Shown here: positions 12,658 to 21,081 of the stretch, in pieces | How the letters are laid out: the number at the start of each line of letters is the position of its first letter | Position numbering within the stretch: the first letter of the stretch is position 1 | Source: Actinomyces wuliandei | GTDB lineage: Bacteria > Actinomycetota > Actinomycetes > Actinomycetales > Actinomycetaceae | DNA: 64,000 bases | Reading direction: 5' to 3' | NCBI RefSeq assembly: GCF_004010955.1 | Contig: NZ_CP025227.1 | Coordinates: 1 to 64,000, forward strand | Notes under the pieces: model-generated | What the model saw: the letters and a program-made list of their open reading frames with translations, nothing else | Told to the model about the DNA's origin: nothing | Databases searched by the model: none | Translations under genes and position numbers: made by a program

Positions 12658-13476
12658 GGCGTTGATCGCCGCCATCTGCTCCTGACTCAAGGTAAAGCCG
12701 AAGACGTCACCGTTGGTCTTGATGCGATCGTGGTGCACTGACTTGGGAATGACTACGAAGCCTCGCTGAAGATGCCAGCGGATAACCACCTGCGCGGGAC
12801 TTATCCCCAGGACGTGAGCCGTCTGTATGATCACAGGGTCTTGAAGAACCTTCCCCCGGCCCAGCGGCGACCAGGACTGCGTGACGATACCGAGCTCCTC
12901 GTGGACGCTACGAAGAGACTCTTGAGCCAGCCACGGGTGAAGCTCGACCTGGTTGACTGCTGGCACCACTCCGGTGGCCGCAACGATCCGGTGCAGCTGA
13001 TCGGCGGTGTAGTTTGATACCCCGATCGCCCTGACCCGACCCGAGCAGAGAATCGTGATCATGGTGCGCCAGGTATCTACCAGGTCGATCCCTGCTGACC
13101 TGGCCAGTGGCCAGTGCACCAGGAACAGGTCCAGGAAGTCCAGACCCAGGGCTTGGAGGGTGGTGTCAATGCTACGCAGTGCGTCATCCCGCCGGTGGTT
13201 GGGGTTGTCGAGTTTGGAGGTGATGAACAGGTGGTCTCGTGGCAGCCCGCTGGCCGCGAGACCACGGCCCACTCCGGCCTCATTGCGGTACATCTGAGCC
13301 GTGTCGATATGCCGGTAGCCCAGTTCGAGCGCTGTCAGGACCACGCGCTCAGCATCGGCATCGGTCACTTTGTAGGTGCCAAGCCCCAGCTGGGGGATCG
13401 TCTGGGGGCCTGTCGACGACGTAGCGGAGGTTGTACCGTGAACCAGGGGAACAAGATCTGCTGGCAGTCCAGTCAT
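12607..13476 (-). CDS. Aldo-keto reductase (2,5-diketogluconate reductase type)
   Basis: An NADPH-dependent oxidoreductase of the AKR superfamily, about 289 residues from ATG 13476. It shows the conserved catalytic set: Asp and Tyr in GYRHIDTAQMYRNEAGVG, Lys in FITSKLDNPNH and His in LFLVHWPLA, plus VSNYTADQL, VNQVELHPWL and the cofactor motif FVVIPKSVHHDRIKTN. A GTG at 13524 could add 16 residues; neither start has a clear ribosome site. The C-terminal residues (GSHPDQVQV) run into the DUF364-type fragment, so the end may have been changed when that gene was lost. The substrate cannot be told. Confidence 0.92.
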   Translation of the reverse strand: MTGLPADLVPLVHGTTSATSSTGPQTIPQLGLGTYKVTDADAERVVLTALELGYRHIDTAQMYRNEAGVGRGLAASGLPRDHLFITSKLDNPNHRRDDALRSIDTTLQALGLDFLDLFLVHWPLARSAGIDLVDTWRTMITILCSGRVRAIGVSNYTADQLHRIVAATGVVPAVNQVELHPWLAQESLRSVHEELGIVTQSWSPLGRGKVLQDPVIIQTAHVLGISPAQVVIRWHLQRGFVVIPKSVHHDRIKTNGDVFGFTLSQEQMAAINALDRGQRTGSHPDQVQV

Positions 13477-13698
13477 GGTGACAGGATACACAGGAGTGGA
13501 GTACAGCACAGGCAGGCGGGACACAGACAGGATGAAGTCACACGAGGGCGGTTATGCCGCACCGGTCACTACGGCACCACCACCGCCTGGGTAGCACCGC
13601 CTGGGTAGGTTGGGGCGACAAGTCGGTGCAGAACTGTTGCGAGCAGGAAAAAGCGGTCCTGGGGCACAGTCGCTGCGCCCCAGGACCGCCCGTCCCGC

Positions 13699-14319
13699 TC
13701 AGCCCTCAGGGGCGGGAGGAGCCGGCGGGACGGTCGGCGGCTCCGCGTCGCTGTGCTGAGACGCTTCAGGAGCACCCTCGGCAGGAGTAATGCCGTACCC
13801 GGTGTCCTGAGTATCTGTCGAGTCTGCCCAGTACTCCTCTGCCCAGGGGTCCTCCACCGGCTGGCTACGACGCCACATGACGTAGGCGGCGCTGGCTGTC
13901 GCACCAGCGAGGGCTAGCCAGCCCAGGGTCTTGAGGACGCGATGCTTCTTCTGCTTCTTCACAGGAACCTCCAATGCGGCGGACTTTGCGGCGACGGCCG
14001 CGCGCTGAGCGCGTTCCGTCAGGTTGCCGTCCCCCTGGGCAGCAGCCTGGGCGGCGACAGCGGCACGCTGAGCGCGGGGCACATAGTCCTCCGTGACGCG
14101 TAGCCGGGCCTCCTCAACCACAGGTTCCAGTCGGACCTGGGCGTCCTTGGCGACACGAGAGACGTCCTCACAGGCTTTGCTGACGTGTGGTGCCAGCCAC
14201 ATAGCAGTACGTGCAGCCTGCTCAGCGACCGCCTCAGCAAGAGAAGTAGCCCTCTGACGGAGTTGATCACTGTCGATCTTTGCGTGGGTCTTGCAGCACG
14301 TCTTCTTGCAGCACGGCAT
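13699..14319 (-). CDS. Hypothetical single-span membrane protein with Cys-rich N-terminus
   Basis: The 206-residue protein begins MPCCKKTCCKTHAK, with four Cys in two CC pairs, then a long Ala/Arg/Glu-rich amphipathic helical stretch (residues 15-120), a Lys cluster (KKQKKHR), one membrane segment (about 130-148, LGWLALAGATASAAYVMW) and an acidic/Pro tail. GAGGGAG stands at proper distance upstream of the ATG. The architecture resembles small actinobacterial envelope proteins; no function is recognised. It is divergent from the cyclophilin gene. Confidence 0.75.
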   Translation of the reverse strand: MPCCKKTCCKTHAKIDSDQLRQRATSLAEAVAEQAARTAMWLAPHVSKACEDVSRVAKDAQVRLEPVVEEARLRVTEDYVPRAQRAAVAAQAAAQGDGNLTERAQRAAVAAKSAALEVPVKKQKKHRVLKTLGWLALAGATASAAYVMWRRSQPVEDPWAEEYWADSTDTQDTGYGITPAEGAPEASQHSDAEPPTVPPAPPAPEG

Positions 14320-14475
14320 GATGTCGCTCCCTCGCTCGGGACGGAAGGTAGAACAGAAACTATGGTCGCACTGTCGAGGTGGTCGTGCCCAACGGCGGAA
14401 CCAGGGTTTTGCCTGGGGTGAACAGCGTAGCGGTCAAGGTTGCGACTCCTGCTCCAAGGGCCAAGCCGTGTAACC

Positions 14476-15006
14476 ATGGCTCCCATGGAAGCGACTCTTC
14501 ACACGAACCACGGTGACATCCGCCTTGAGCTCTACCCTGAGCAGGCCCCTGAGACCGTCTCCAACTTCGTAGGGCTGGCGACAGGCGAGAAGGCGTGGAC
14601 TGACCCGCGCACAGGAGAAGAGTCCCACGCGCCACTGTACGACAACGTCATCTTCCACCGGGTGATCCCGGGCTTCATGATCCAGGGGGGTGACCCCCTG
14701 GGGACCGGCACTGGCGGTCCGGGGTACGTGTTTGACGACGAGATCGACCCCTCCCTTACCTTTGCCGCCCCCTACGTGCTGGCTATGGCCAACGCTGGCA
14801 GGCGGCTGGGCAAGGGGACCAACGGCTCGCAGTTCTTCATTACCACGGCGCCCACTGAGTGGCTCCAGGGCAAGCACACGATCTTTGGCGCGGTGACGGA
14901 TGCGGCCTCCAGGCAGGTTGTCGACGCTATTGCCAGCGTCACGACCGACCAGCGTGACCGTCCTGTGGAGGACGTCGTCATCACCTCCGTGTCTGTCATG
15001 CCGTGA
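14476..15006 (+). CDS. Peptidyl-prolyl cis-trans isomerase, cyclophilin type
   Basis: Cyclophilins speed up proline isomerisation during folding. The ~176-residue protein has no signal peptide, so it should be cytoplasmic, and shows the family motifs [45 protein letters not shown] and [14 protein letters not shown] 14476 or 14485 are both possible; the frame is open to 14440 without better signal. Confidence 0.95.
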   Translation: MAPMEATLHTNHGDIRLELYPEQAPETVSNFVGLATGEKAWTDPRTGEESHAPLYDNVIFHRVIPGFMIQGGDPLGTGTGGPGYVFDDEIDPSLTFAAPYVLAMANAGRRLGKGTNGSQFFITTAPTEWLQGKHTIFGAVTDAASRQVVDAIASVTTDQRDRPVEDVVITSVSVMP

Positions 15007-15148
15007 GCCGCGTTCACTCGGTGCTGGTCGTCACCCTGGGGCCGCCTCTACCGGGCAGGTGGTCGGCTCCTGCCCGGCCGTGTCCCTGCCAGCCCCAGCC
15101 GGTCCGGTGTGCAGGCGTCCGAACGGCACGATCGCACAGGAAATACAG

Positions 15149-16003
15149 ATGACCCAGCAGCCTGTCCCCACCCCGCCTGTCTGTCCTCGGCACCCGCAAA
15201 CTGCCGCCTACGTGCGTTGCCAGCGTTGTGGTCGCCCAGTGTGTCCCGAGTGCCAGGTTCCCGGTGCTGTCGGTGTCCACTGCGTGGACTGCGCACGGGC
15301 CTCTGAAGCAGGTCGGCGGCGCGTACGCACCATCCTGGGGGGCAGGCCGACGTCGGGTACCACTGTGACCAATGTGCTGATCCTGGCCTGCGTCGTGGTC
15401 TATGTCGGGCAGTTCCTCCTCCAGATGGCCTCTGTCCCGCTAGACCGCCTGCTCGGATTCGTCCCGGCTGCTGCCCTGGAGGAGCCGTGGCGGTTCCTGA
15501 CCACCGCCTTTCTCCACGGGGCACCGCTTCACCTGGCATTCAACATGTGGGCGCTGTGGGTCCTGGGCTCCGTCCTGGAACCGGTGCTGGGGCGCTGGCG
15601 GTTCGTCGCCGTCTATCTCCTGAGCGCCTTGGGCGGGTCTGTCATGATCTACCTGCTGGCCTCCCCGACTTCCCAGGACTGGGTTACCTTGACGGTCGGT
15701 GCCTCGGGCGCAGTCTTCGGCCTGTTTGCCACAACGTTTGTGGTGCAGCGCCGCCTCGGGCGTGACACCTCACAGATCGTGGGGCTGCTGGTCCTCAACG
15801 CTGTGATCTCATTCCTCGGTGCCAACATCTCGTGGCAGGGGCACCTGGGAGGTCTGCTCACCGGTGGCCTGCTGGCAGCGGTCTTCGCATGGGCGCCCAG
15901 GGACAGACGAGGCCTGTACGGTGTCGCGGCAACAGCCGGTGCTGCTGTGGTCCTGGTGGCTCTGGTGCTTGTCCGGAGCCTCCTGGTCCAGGGGCCTGGG
16001 TGA
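15149..16003 (+). CDS. Rhomboid family intramembrane serine protease with N-terminal zinc ribbon
   Basis: The 284-residue protein has a Cys/His-rich head (CPRHPQ, CQRCGRPVCPECQ, HCVDCARA), then six membrane segments with the rhomboid catalytic pair: Ser in VGASGAVFGLF and His in WQGHLGGLLTGG, and the oxyanion Asn in HLAFNMWALW. Rhomboids cut substrates within the membrane. ATG 15149 follows CAGGAAA; the frame is open to 14900 but would overlap the cyclophilin gene. The B-box-like head is common in actinobacterial rhomboids near crgA. Confidence 0.93.
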   Translation: MTQQPVPTPPVCPRHPQTAAYVRCQRCGRPVCPECQVPGAVGVHCVDCARASEAGRRRVRTILGGRPTSGTTVTNVLILACVVVYVGQFLLQMASVPLDRLLGFVPAAALEEPWRFLTTAFLHGAPLHLAFNMWALWVLGSVLEPVLGRWRFVAVYLLSALGGSVMIYLLASPTSQDWVTLTVGASGAVFGLFATTFVVQRRLGRDTSQIVGLLVLNAVISFLGANISWQGHLGGLLTGGLLAAVFAWAPRDRRGLYGVAATAGAAVVLVALVLVRSLLVQGPG

Positions 16004-16074
16004 CCGTCATTCTCCGCTGGCGGCCGCAGAGGTCGGTCAACGGGTGAATGACATTGATGTACCTTGTCCCCAGG

Positions 16075-16116
16075 TGTGGACACAGTTGTGGAATTACAGT
16101 GCTGTAGTTATCCACA
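16075..16116. promoter_or_regulatory. DnaA-box cluster between rhomboid and crgA genes
   Basis: Three motifs lie in 42 bases of the gap between convergent genes: TGTGGACAC (16075-16083, one mismatch from TGTGGACAA), TGTGGAATT (16087-16095) and a perfect TTATCCACA (16108-16116). No gene promoter is needed here, because both flanking genes end at the gap, so a replication-related role is the simplest reading. Confidence 0.6.
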
Positions 16117-16169
16117 TGTGTGTGTTGCCCTGGGGACAGGTGCTGCCTGCTCGGTGGGAGGCTACCCGG

Positions 16170-16547
16170 CTACCTCCATCGCAGAAGCCCCAGGAAGCCC
16201 ACCATCATGATGAGGAAGCCGATGTAGAGGTTGCCGTTGAGGAGCCAGTCTGAGGCGTGGTTCTCCTGAAAGTACGGGATCGGGTACTGCCCCTGGAAGA
16301 GGTAGGTGATCACGACCCATAGCAGCCCGATGACCAGGAGCGACACCATTGTGGGGGCGTACCAGCGGGGGGAGGAGGTGTCCTTGACCTTGGTAGGGGT
16401 GCGGGAGACCCGGTTGGCTGCTGCCCGGGACTGCTCCTCCAGCGCCCTGGCGCGCTTTGCCGGGTTGCCTGACCGTAGTGCGTGCCTCAACTCGTTGTCG
16501 GACAGGTGCCGCTCGGCATTCTTCCCAGACTTCTTCCACAGGACCAC
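16170..16547 (-). CDS. crgA: Cell division protein CrgA
   Basis: CrgA is a small actinobacterial divisome membrane protein that interacts with FtsZ, FtsI and PbpA in mycobacteria. The 125-residue product has a basic cytoplasmic part (KKSGKNAERHLSDNELRHAL), the conserved PRWYAPTMVSLLVIGLLWVV first membrane segment, the YPIPYFQ loop and a second segment GFLIMMVGFLGLLRWR at the C-terminus. GTG 16547 is chosen because GAGGAG lies six bases upstream; the frame is open to 16589. Its location beside the pkn/pbp operon is conserved. Confidence 0.93.
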   Translation of the reverse strand: MVLWKKSGKNAERHLSDNELRHALRSGNPAKRARALEEQSRAAANRVSRTPTKVKDTSSPRWYAPTMVSLLVIGLLWVVITYLFQGQYPIPYFQENHASDWLLNGNLYIGFLIMMVGFLGLLRWR

Positions 16548-16726
16548 GTGGGTCTCCTCACTGGCAGCGAGCGGCTCGAAGACCGCCACAAGTACGTATC
16601 CCGCCCTAGCCTAGAGCATGGTGCGAGGCATCCTGGACGTCTGTACCGTGATACGTCCACCACGGGAGACCTTGCGCTCATCCTGGTCTGCCAGCAGACT
16701 GGGCCTTCCACACCGAAAGAGGTCTG

Positions 16727-17506
16727 ATGTCCAGTACCCATCCTGTGCGTCCCCAGGCGCAGGCTCATAGCCGCAACCGTGGCAGACGTTTCGTCAATGC
16801 GGTCCTGACCGGTGTCGGAGAGCTCCTTATCACCTCGGGACTTGTCATCGCCCTGTTCCTGGCCTGGCAGCTGTGGTGGACAGGGATCGACGCCTCGGCC
16901 AGCGCTGCTGCTGCTACGACGAGCTTTGAGCGGACCCAGGTGGACTCTCCCAAGGAGGAAGGCACCCGCCACTATGAGGACCCTCCTGCGGTCGAACCGG
17001 TCGGAAACGGACAGACAATTGGGATGCTTATCGTACCCAAGTGGTATGGCGTCACCAACAACAACATGCCTGTGATCGAGGGGACGGGATCTGCTGTCCT
17101 GGACCAGGCGGCTGCTGGCCACTACCCGGAGACCCAGCAGGTTGGTGAGGTCGGGAACTTTGCCGTGGCGGCCCACCGTCGCACCTACGGCAACTCCTTC
17201 AGGCGTATCGACCTCCTGGAGGAGGGGGACGAGGTGATTGTCTCGACGGCCGACACCTGGTACGTGTACACGGTCACCAGCCATGAGATCGTCATGCCTG
17301 ACCAGGTCGAGGTCCTTGCCCCTGTTCCCGGGGACCTGACGGCGATCCCCACGACCGCCATGCTGACGATGACGACCTGCCACGGGGAGACGACTGGGGA
17401 GTGGGGCAACGACCGCCGCTGGATTGTCCACGCCGAGCTCTCCTACTGGATGGACCGCTCTGAGGGGCGTCCCGCATCAGTCCTGAACGACTCGGAGGTG
17501 AACTGA
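16727..17506 (+). CDS. Class E sortase
   Basis: Sortases join surface proteins to the cell wall. The 259-residue protein has one N-terminal membrane anchor (about 26-50) and a sortase domain with His150 (VAAHRRTYG), Cys218 (TMTTCHG) and Arg230/231 (NDRRWIVHAEL), the catalytic triad. TLTTC-type class E enzymes in actinobacteria often recognise LAXTG signals. It starts at ATG 16727 after AAAGAGG and its stop overlaps the next small gene by one base (TGATG). No substrate with a sorting signal is seen nearby. Confidence 0.94.
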   Translation: MSSTHPVRPQAQAHSRNRGRRFVNAVLTGVGELLITSGLVIALFLAWQLWWTGIDASASAAAATTSFERTQVDSPKEEGTRHYEDPPAVEPVGNGQTIGMLIVPKWYGVTNNNMPVIEGTGSAVLDQAAAGHYPETQQVGEVGNFAVAAHRRTYGNSFRRIDLLEEGDEVIVSTADTWYVYTVTSHEIVMPDQVEVLAPVPGDLTAIPTTAMLTMTTCHGETTGEWGNDRRWIVHAELSYWMDRSEGRPASVLNDSEVN

Positions 17507-17664
17507 TGTACGGCTGGATCTGGCGGCACCTGCCCGGACCCTGGTGGCTGCGGGCAGTCCAGGCGCTCCTCCTGGCAGCAGCCGTGGTCTACCTGCTCAT
17601 GGAGATCGTCTTCCCGTGGGCGAACGAGACGTGGAACCTGTCCGGCAATGCTGACGTGGGTTAG
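17506..17664 (+). CDS. Small membrane protein downstream of sortase
   Basis: A 52-residue protein, MYGWIWRHLPGPWWLRAVQA then a single membrane helix (about 18-38, ALLLAAAVVYLLMEIVF) and a short polar tail. The ATG shares a base with the sortase stop, so translation is coupled. Similar MYGWxWRHLPGP proteins follow sortase E in other actinobacteria (recalled, not searched). Its role is unknown. Confidence 0.75.
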   Translation: MYGWIWRHLPGPWWLRAVQALLLAAAVVYLLMEIVFPWANETWNLSGNADVG

Positions 17665-17782
17665 TTGGGCCTCTACGGTGCCAGGGCTGCTAGGCCTCGG
17701 CGGTGGAGGGGACGGCGGTAGACGGGAGAGGTCGGAGAGGCAGCTCGTCGCCCGCCCGCTGCCTGAGGACTCCCCTCGCCTC

Positions 17783-19834
17783 CTACTCCTGCCCCTCTGA
17801 GTCCCCCTCGTTGTCGGCAGCCGCCTCCTCAGCGTTGTTCTGAGGACCGTCAGAGAGTGTCAGCCTGACCTGCGTACCACGCTCCACCTCGGAACCTGGT
17901 GACGGGTTGACAGAGATGACGTCTCCTGCCGGGACCGAGTCAGAGGAGGCGAGGTCGGCCTCACCGTCGACGCTCAGCCCGGCACCTTCCAGGGCAGACA
18001 CTGCCTCCTGGTGGCTCATACCAGACACGTCAGGCACGGTGACGGTATCGGCTGTGGAGGCTGCCGTGGCTGAGGGTGTAGCTGTTGGTGTCGGGGTGCC
18101 CGCACCGCTGGAGACCACGATGTTGACCTCGGTGCCCTGGGAGACCTGGGTGCCGACTGCTGGGTCCGAGGAGATCACCGTGCCCTCGGCGACACTGGCG
18201 GAAGGTTCCTGGCTAACATTGCCGACACTCAGACCGACAGATGTCAGTGCCTCACGGGCCTCCGCCTGGGTCATTCCGGTCAGGTCCGGGACCTGGGTCT
18301 CCCCGGTGGACAGGACCAGGGACACGGTAGAACCGCGCTGAACCGGGTTGCCAGCAACAGGGTCGGTGCGAATAACCCTGTCCTTGGCGACAGTTCCGGA
18401 GTCCTCTGTCGTGGCGTTGCCGACCTGAAGCCCGGCCTCCTCAAGGGTGGTGCGGGCCTCGTCCTGGGTCTTGCCGGAGACGTCGGGCACGTCGACCATG
18501 GCTGAGCCCCCCGAGAAGTAGATGACCACGGTGGTACCCGTTACGGCGGCAGTCCCTGCCTCGGGGTCGGAGGAGACGGCAAGACCCTCGGCGATCGTGT
18601 TGTGCGAGACGTCCTCGCCACGGCTGAAGACCAGTCCGACCGTCTCTACGGCCTCTCGGGCCTCGTCCTCGGTCATCTCAGCAACGTCAGGGACGGCGAC
18701 CTCCGTCGGGGAGGCCGAGGGCTCAGGAGCAGAGTCGCCTCCGATACGGCCCGAGGCGTACAGTCCTGCGACCACTGCGGCCGCCAGGAGCAGGGTTACC
18801 AGTAGTACACGCAGCCACAGGCGCCCCCTGCGCTGTGAGGGTGCGGACTGCGTCGTGCCGGAGGAGTCCGCCGGTGCCGGAGCCTGGGAGCCGACCGCCT
18901 GGGCGGCAGCGGGAGCAGCCACAGATGTCGCTCCAGCGGCTGCCCAGGAGTCTGCGGCCGGTGCGGCTACCGCCAGTCCCTGGGCGGCCGCCTGCAGGTC
19001 AGCGCGCATGTGGGCAGCGTCCTGGTAGCGGTCCTCCCGGCTCTTGGCCAGGGACTTGAGGATGACCCGGTCCAGGGACTCGGGCACGTCCGCCGCCAGT
19101 GCCGAGGGGCGACGAGGGATCTCACGCACGTGCTGGTAGGCGATGGCGACAGCGGAGTCCCCCTGGAAGGGCGGCTGACCGGTCAGCAGCTCGTAGAGGA
19201 GGCAGCCGGTGGAGTACAGGTCGGAGCGGGCGTCGACGCTCTCCCCCCGGGCCTGCTCTGGTGACAGGTACTGGGCTGTCCCGACTACGGTGTGGGTCTG
19301 GGTGACGGTGGAGGCTGAGTCCTCAATGGCGCGGGCGATACCAAAGTCCATGACCTTGACCGACCCGGTCGAGGTCAGCATGATGTTGCCAGGCTTGATG
19401 TCGCGGTGGACAATGCCTGTGCGGTGGGAGTACTCCAGGGCGTCAAGCACGCCGGTGACGATCTCCACGGCCTCGGTGATAGGGACCGCCTCGCCCTCGC
19501 TGAGGAGCTCGCGCACAGAGTGGCCCTCGACGTACTCCATGACAATGTAGGGGACCAGCCTGACGGCACCAGAGGACTGTGGCAGCTCCTCCTCGCCGGA
19601 GTCGTAGACGGCGACGACCGCCGGGTGGTTGAGAGCGGCAGCGGACTGCGCCTCACGGCGGAAGCGCTCCTGGAAGGTGGGGTCGCCAGCAATGTCTGAG
19701 CGCAGCAGCTTGATGGCTACCCAACGTGACAGCCGGGTGTCGTAGCCAAGGTGCACCTCGGCCATGCCTCCACGTCCGATGAGGTCGCGGATCTCGTAGC
19801 GGCCCGCGAGGACCTGGGGGAACTGACTGGTCAC
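17783..19834 (-). CDS. pknB: Ser/Thr protein kinase PknB with four PASTA domains
   Basis: A membrane kinase that senses muropeptide or lipid II and controls growth and division. The 683 residues hold an N-terminal kinase domain (GRGGMAEVHLG, Lys42 in AIKLLR, HRDIKPGN, DFG in VMDFGIAR), an Ala/Pro-rich juxtamembrane part, one membrane helix near 345-368 and four extracellular PASTA repeats beginning VPDVAEMTEDEA, VPDVSGKTQDEA, VPDLTGMTQAEA and VPDVSGMSHQEA. The tail is acidic. GTG 19834 follows AAGGAGGT and overlaps the pknA stop (GTGA). It is the last gene of the operon. Confidence 0.97.
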   Translation of the reverse strand: MTSQFPQVLAGRYEIRDLIGRGGMAEVHLGYDTRLSRWVAIKLLRSDIAGDPTFQERFRREAQSAAALNHPAVVAVYDSGEEELPQSSGAVRLVPYIVMEYVEGHSVRELLSEGEAVPITEAVEIVTGVLDALEYSHRTGIVHRDIKPGNIMLTSTGSVKVMDFGIARAIEDSASTVTQTHTVVGTAQYLSPEQARGESVDARSDLYSTGCLLYELLTGQPPFQGDSAVAIAYQHVREIPRRPSALAADVPESLDRVILKSLAKSREDRYQDAAHMRADLQAAAQGLAVAAPAADSWAAAGATSVAAPAAAQAVGSQAPAPADSSGTTQSAPSQRRGRLWLRVLLVTLLLAAAVVAGLYASGRIGGDSAPEPSASPTEVAVPDVAEMTEDEAREAVETVGLVFSRGEDVSHNTIAEGLAVSSDPEAGTAAVTGTTVVIYFSGGSAMVDVPDVSGKTQDEARTTLEEAGLQVGNATTEDSGTVAKDRVIRTDPVAGNPVQRGSTVSLVLSTGETQVPDLTGMTQAEAREALTSVGLSVGNVSQEPSASVAEGTVISSDPAVGTQVSQGTEVNIVVSSGAGTPTPTATPSATAASTADTVTVPDVSGMSHQEAVSALEGAGLSVDGEADLASSDSVPAGDVISVNPSPGSEVERGTQVRLTLSDGPQNNAEEAAADNEGDSEGQE

Positions 19835-21081
19835 AGTACCTCCTTGACAGGGAAACCGGCACGCGAGGTCACCGTCGTCGAGGCCTCGGGAGCTGAGTCA
19901 AGCGTACCCAGGCCTGCCAGGACCGTGGTCACAGCCAGAACGAGGACGAAGAACCGCAGGGACGGCAGACGCATGCCCATGAAACGGCGGCCAGAGGCGT
20001 GCCTGGGACTGCCTTCCGGGGCGTCCTCAGAGTCCTGCTGGTGCCGGGTGCTCCCGGGCTGGCTGACGGCCTTGGGCGTCGTGGCTGCACCGGGTGTCTG
20101 CGAGTACGCGGGCCGGGTTGTCTGTCCCGGCCGGGTCGGACGGACTGAGGACACAGAGCCCTCGGTAGAGCCCTCGGGCTGAGGAGCCTGGTGCCTGAGC
20201 TCCTCGCGGCGGCCTGTCGCCTCCCAGCCCGGGGTCCCAGTAGGTGCCCAGGGCTCAGGTGGCAGGTTGACCACGATCCGGTCCAGGGTGCGGGCCACCT
20301 CCCGGGCCGAGGCCGGGCGGTCCTTCGGCTTCTTCGCCAGCAGGCTCAAGACGACGGCGCTGACCTGGGGAGGCAGGGTGTCCGGAAGCGGAGGGACGTC
20401 GTCGTTGACGTGGGAGAAGGCGATATCCACCTGGGTGGCGCCGGTGAACGGGCGTCGTCCTACTAGTGCCTCGTAGGCGATAATCCCCAGGCCGTAGAGG
20501 TCCCCGGCGGGAGTGGCCATGTTGCCCATAGCCTGCTCAGGGGCGAGGTACTGGGCTGTGCCCATGACCATGCCGGAGGCGGTCATCGGCCGCTGGTTCA
20601 GGCCGGTGGAGATGCCGAAGTCAGTGAGCTTGGCCAGGCCCTCACGGTTGATGAGGATATTGGACGGCTTGACGTCACGGTGCACGACACCGGAGTCGTG
20701 CACGACCTGGAGAGCGCGGGCGACCTGGGCCAGGACGGGCAGGATCTCCGAGGGAGGCAGGGTGCCCCTCTCCGTCAGGATGTCGGACAGCGCCCTGCCC
20801 TGGACAAGCTCCATGACGATCCAGCCCGTCCCCTCCTTCTCTCCCGAGTCCAGGACCACGGCAAGGTTGGGGTGCCGCAGGCCGCGGGAGTTGGTGGCCT
20901 CGGCACGCAGACGTGACAGGAAGATCTCATCACCAGCCAGCTCTGGTCGCAGGATCTTCACGGCAACAGCCCGGCCTGAGCGTAGGTCCGTGGCCCGCCA
21001 CACCTCACCCATGCCTCCCAGGGCGATGCGCTCCACCAAGGTGTAGCGGCCCTGGAGCTCCAGACCTACTCGGGGTCTCAC
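19831..21081 (-). CDS. pknA: Ser/Thr protein kinase (PknA type)
   Basis: The second kinase of the cell-shape operon, 416 residues: kinase domain with GGMGEVWRATD, VAVKILRPE, VVHRDVKPSNILIN and LTDFGIS, a Pro/Thr/Gln-rich linker (about 275-365) and one membrane segment close to the C-terminus (LRFFVLVLAVTTVLAGL) with only about 25 residues outside. There are no PASTA repeats, as is usual for PknA. GTG 21081 overlaps the pbpA stop by four bases. Confidence 0.93.
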   Translation of the reverse strand: MRPRVGLELQGRYTLVERIALGGMGEVWRATDLRSGRAVAVKILRPELAGDEIFLSRLRAEATNSRGLRHPNLAVVLDSGEKEGTGWIVMELVQGRALSDILTERGTLPPSEILPVLAQVARALQVVHDSGVVHRDVKPSNILINREGLAKLTDFGISTGLNQRPMTASGMVMGTAQYLAPEQAMGNMATPAGDLYGLGIIAYEALVGRRPFTGATQVDIAFSHVNDDVPPLPDTLPPQVSAVVLSLLAKKPKDRPASAREVARTLDRIVVNLPPEPWAPTGTPGWEATGRREELRHQAPQPEGSTEGSVSSVRPTRPGQTTRPAYSQTPGAATTPKAVSQPGSTRHQQDSEDAPEGSPRHASGRRFMGMRLPSLRFFVLVLAVTTVLAGLGTLDSAPEASTTVTSRAGFPVKEVL

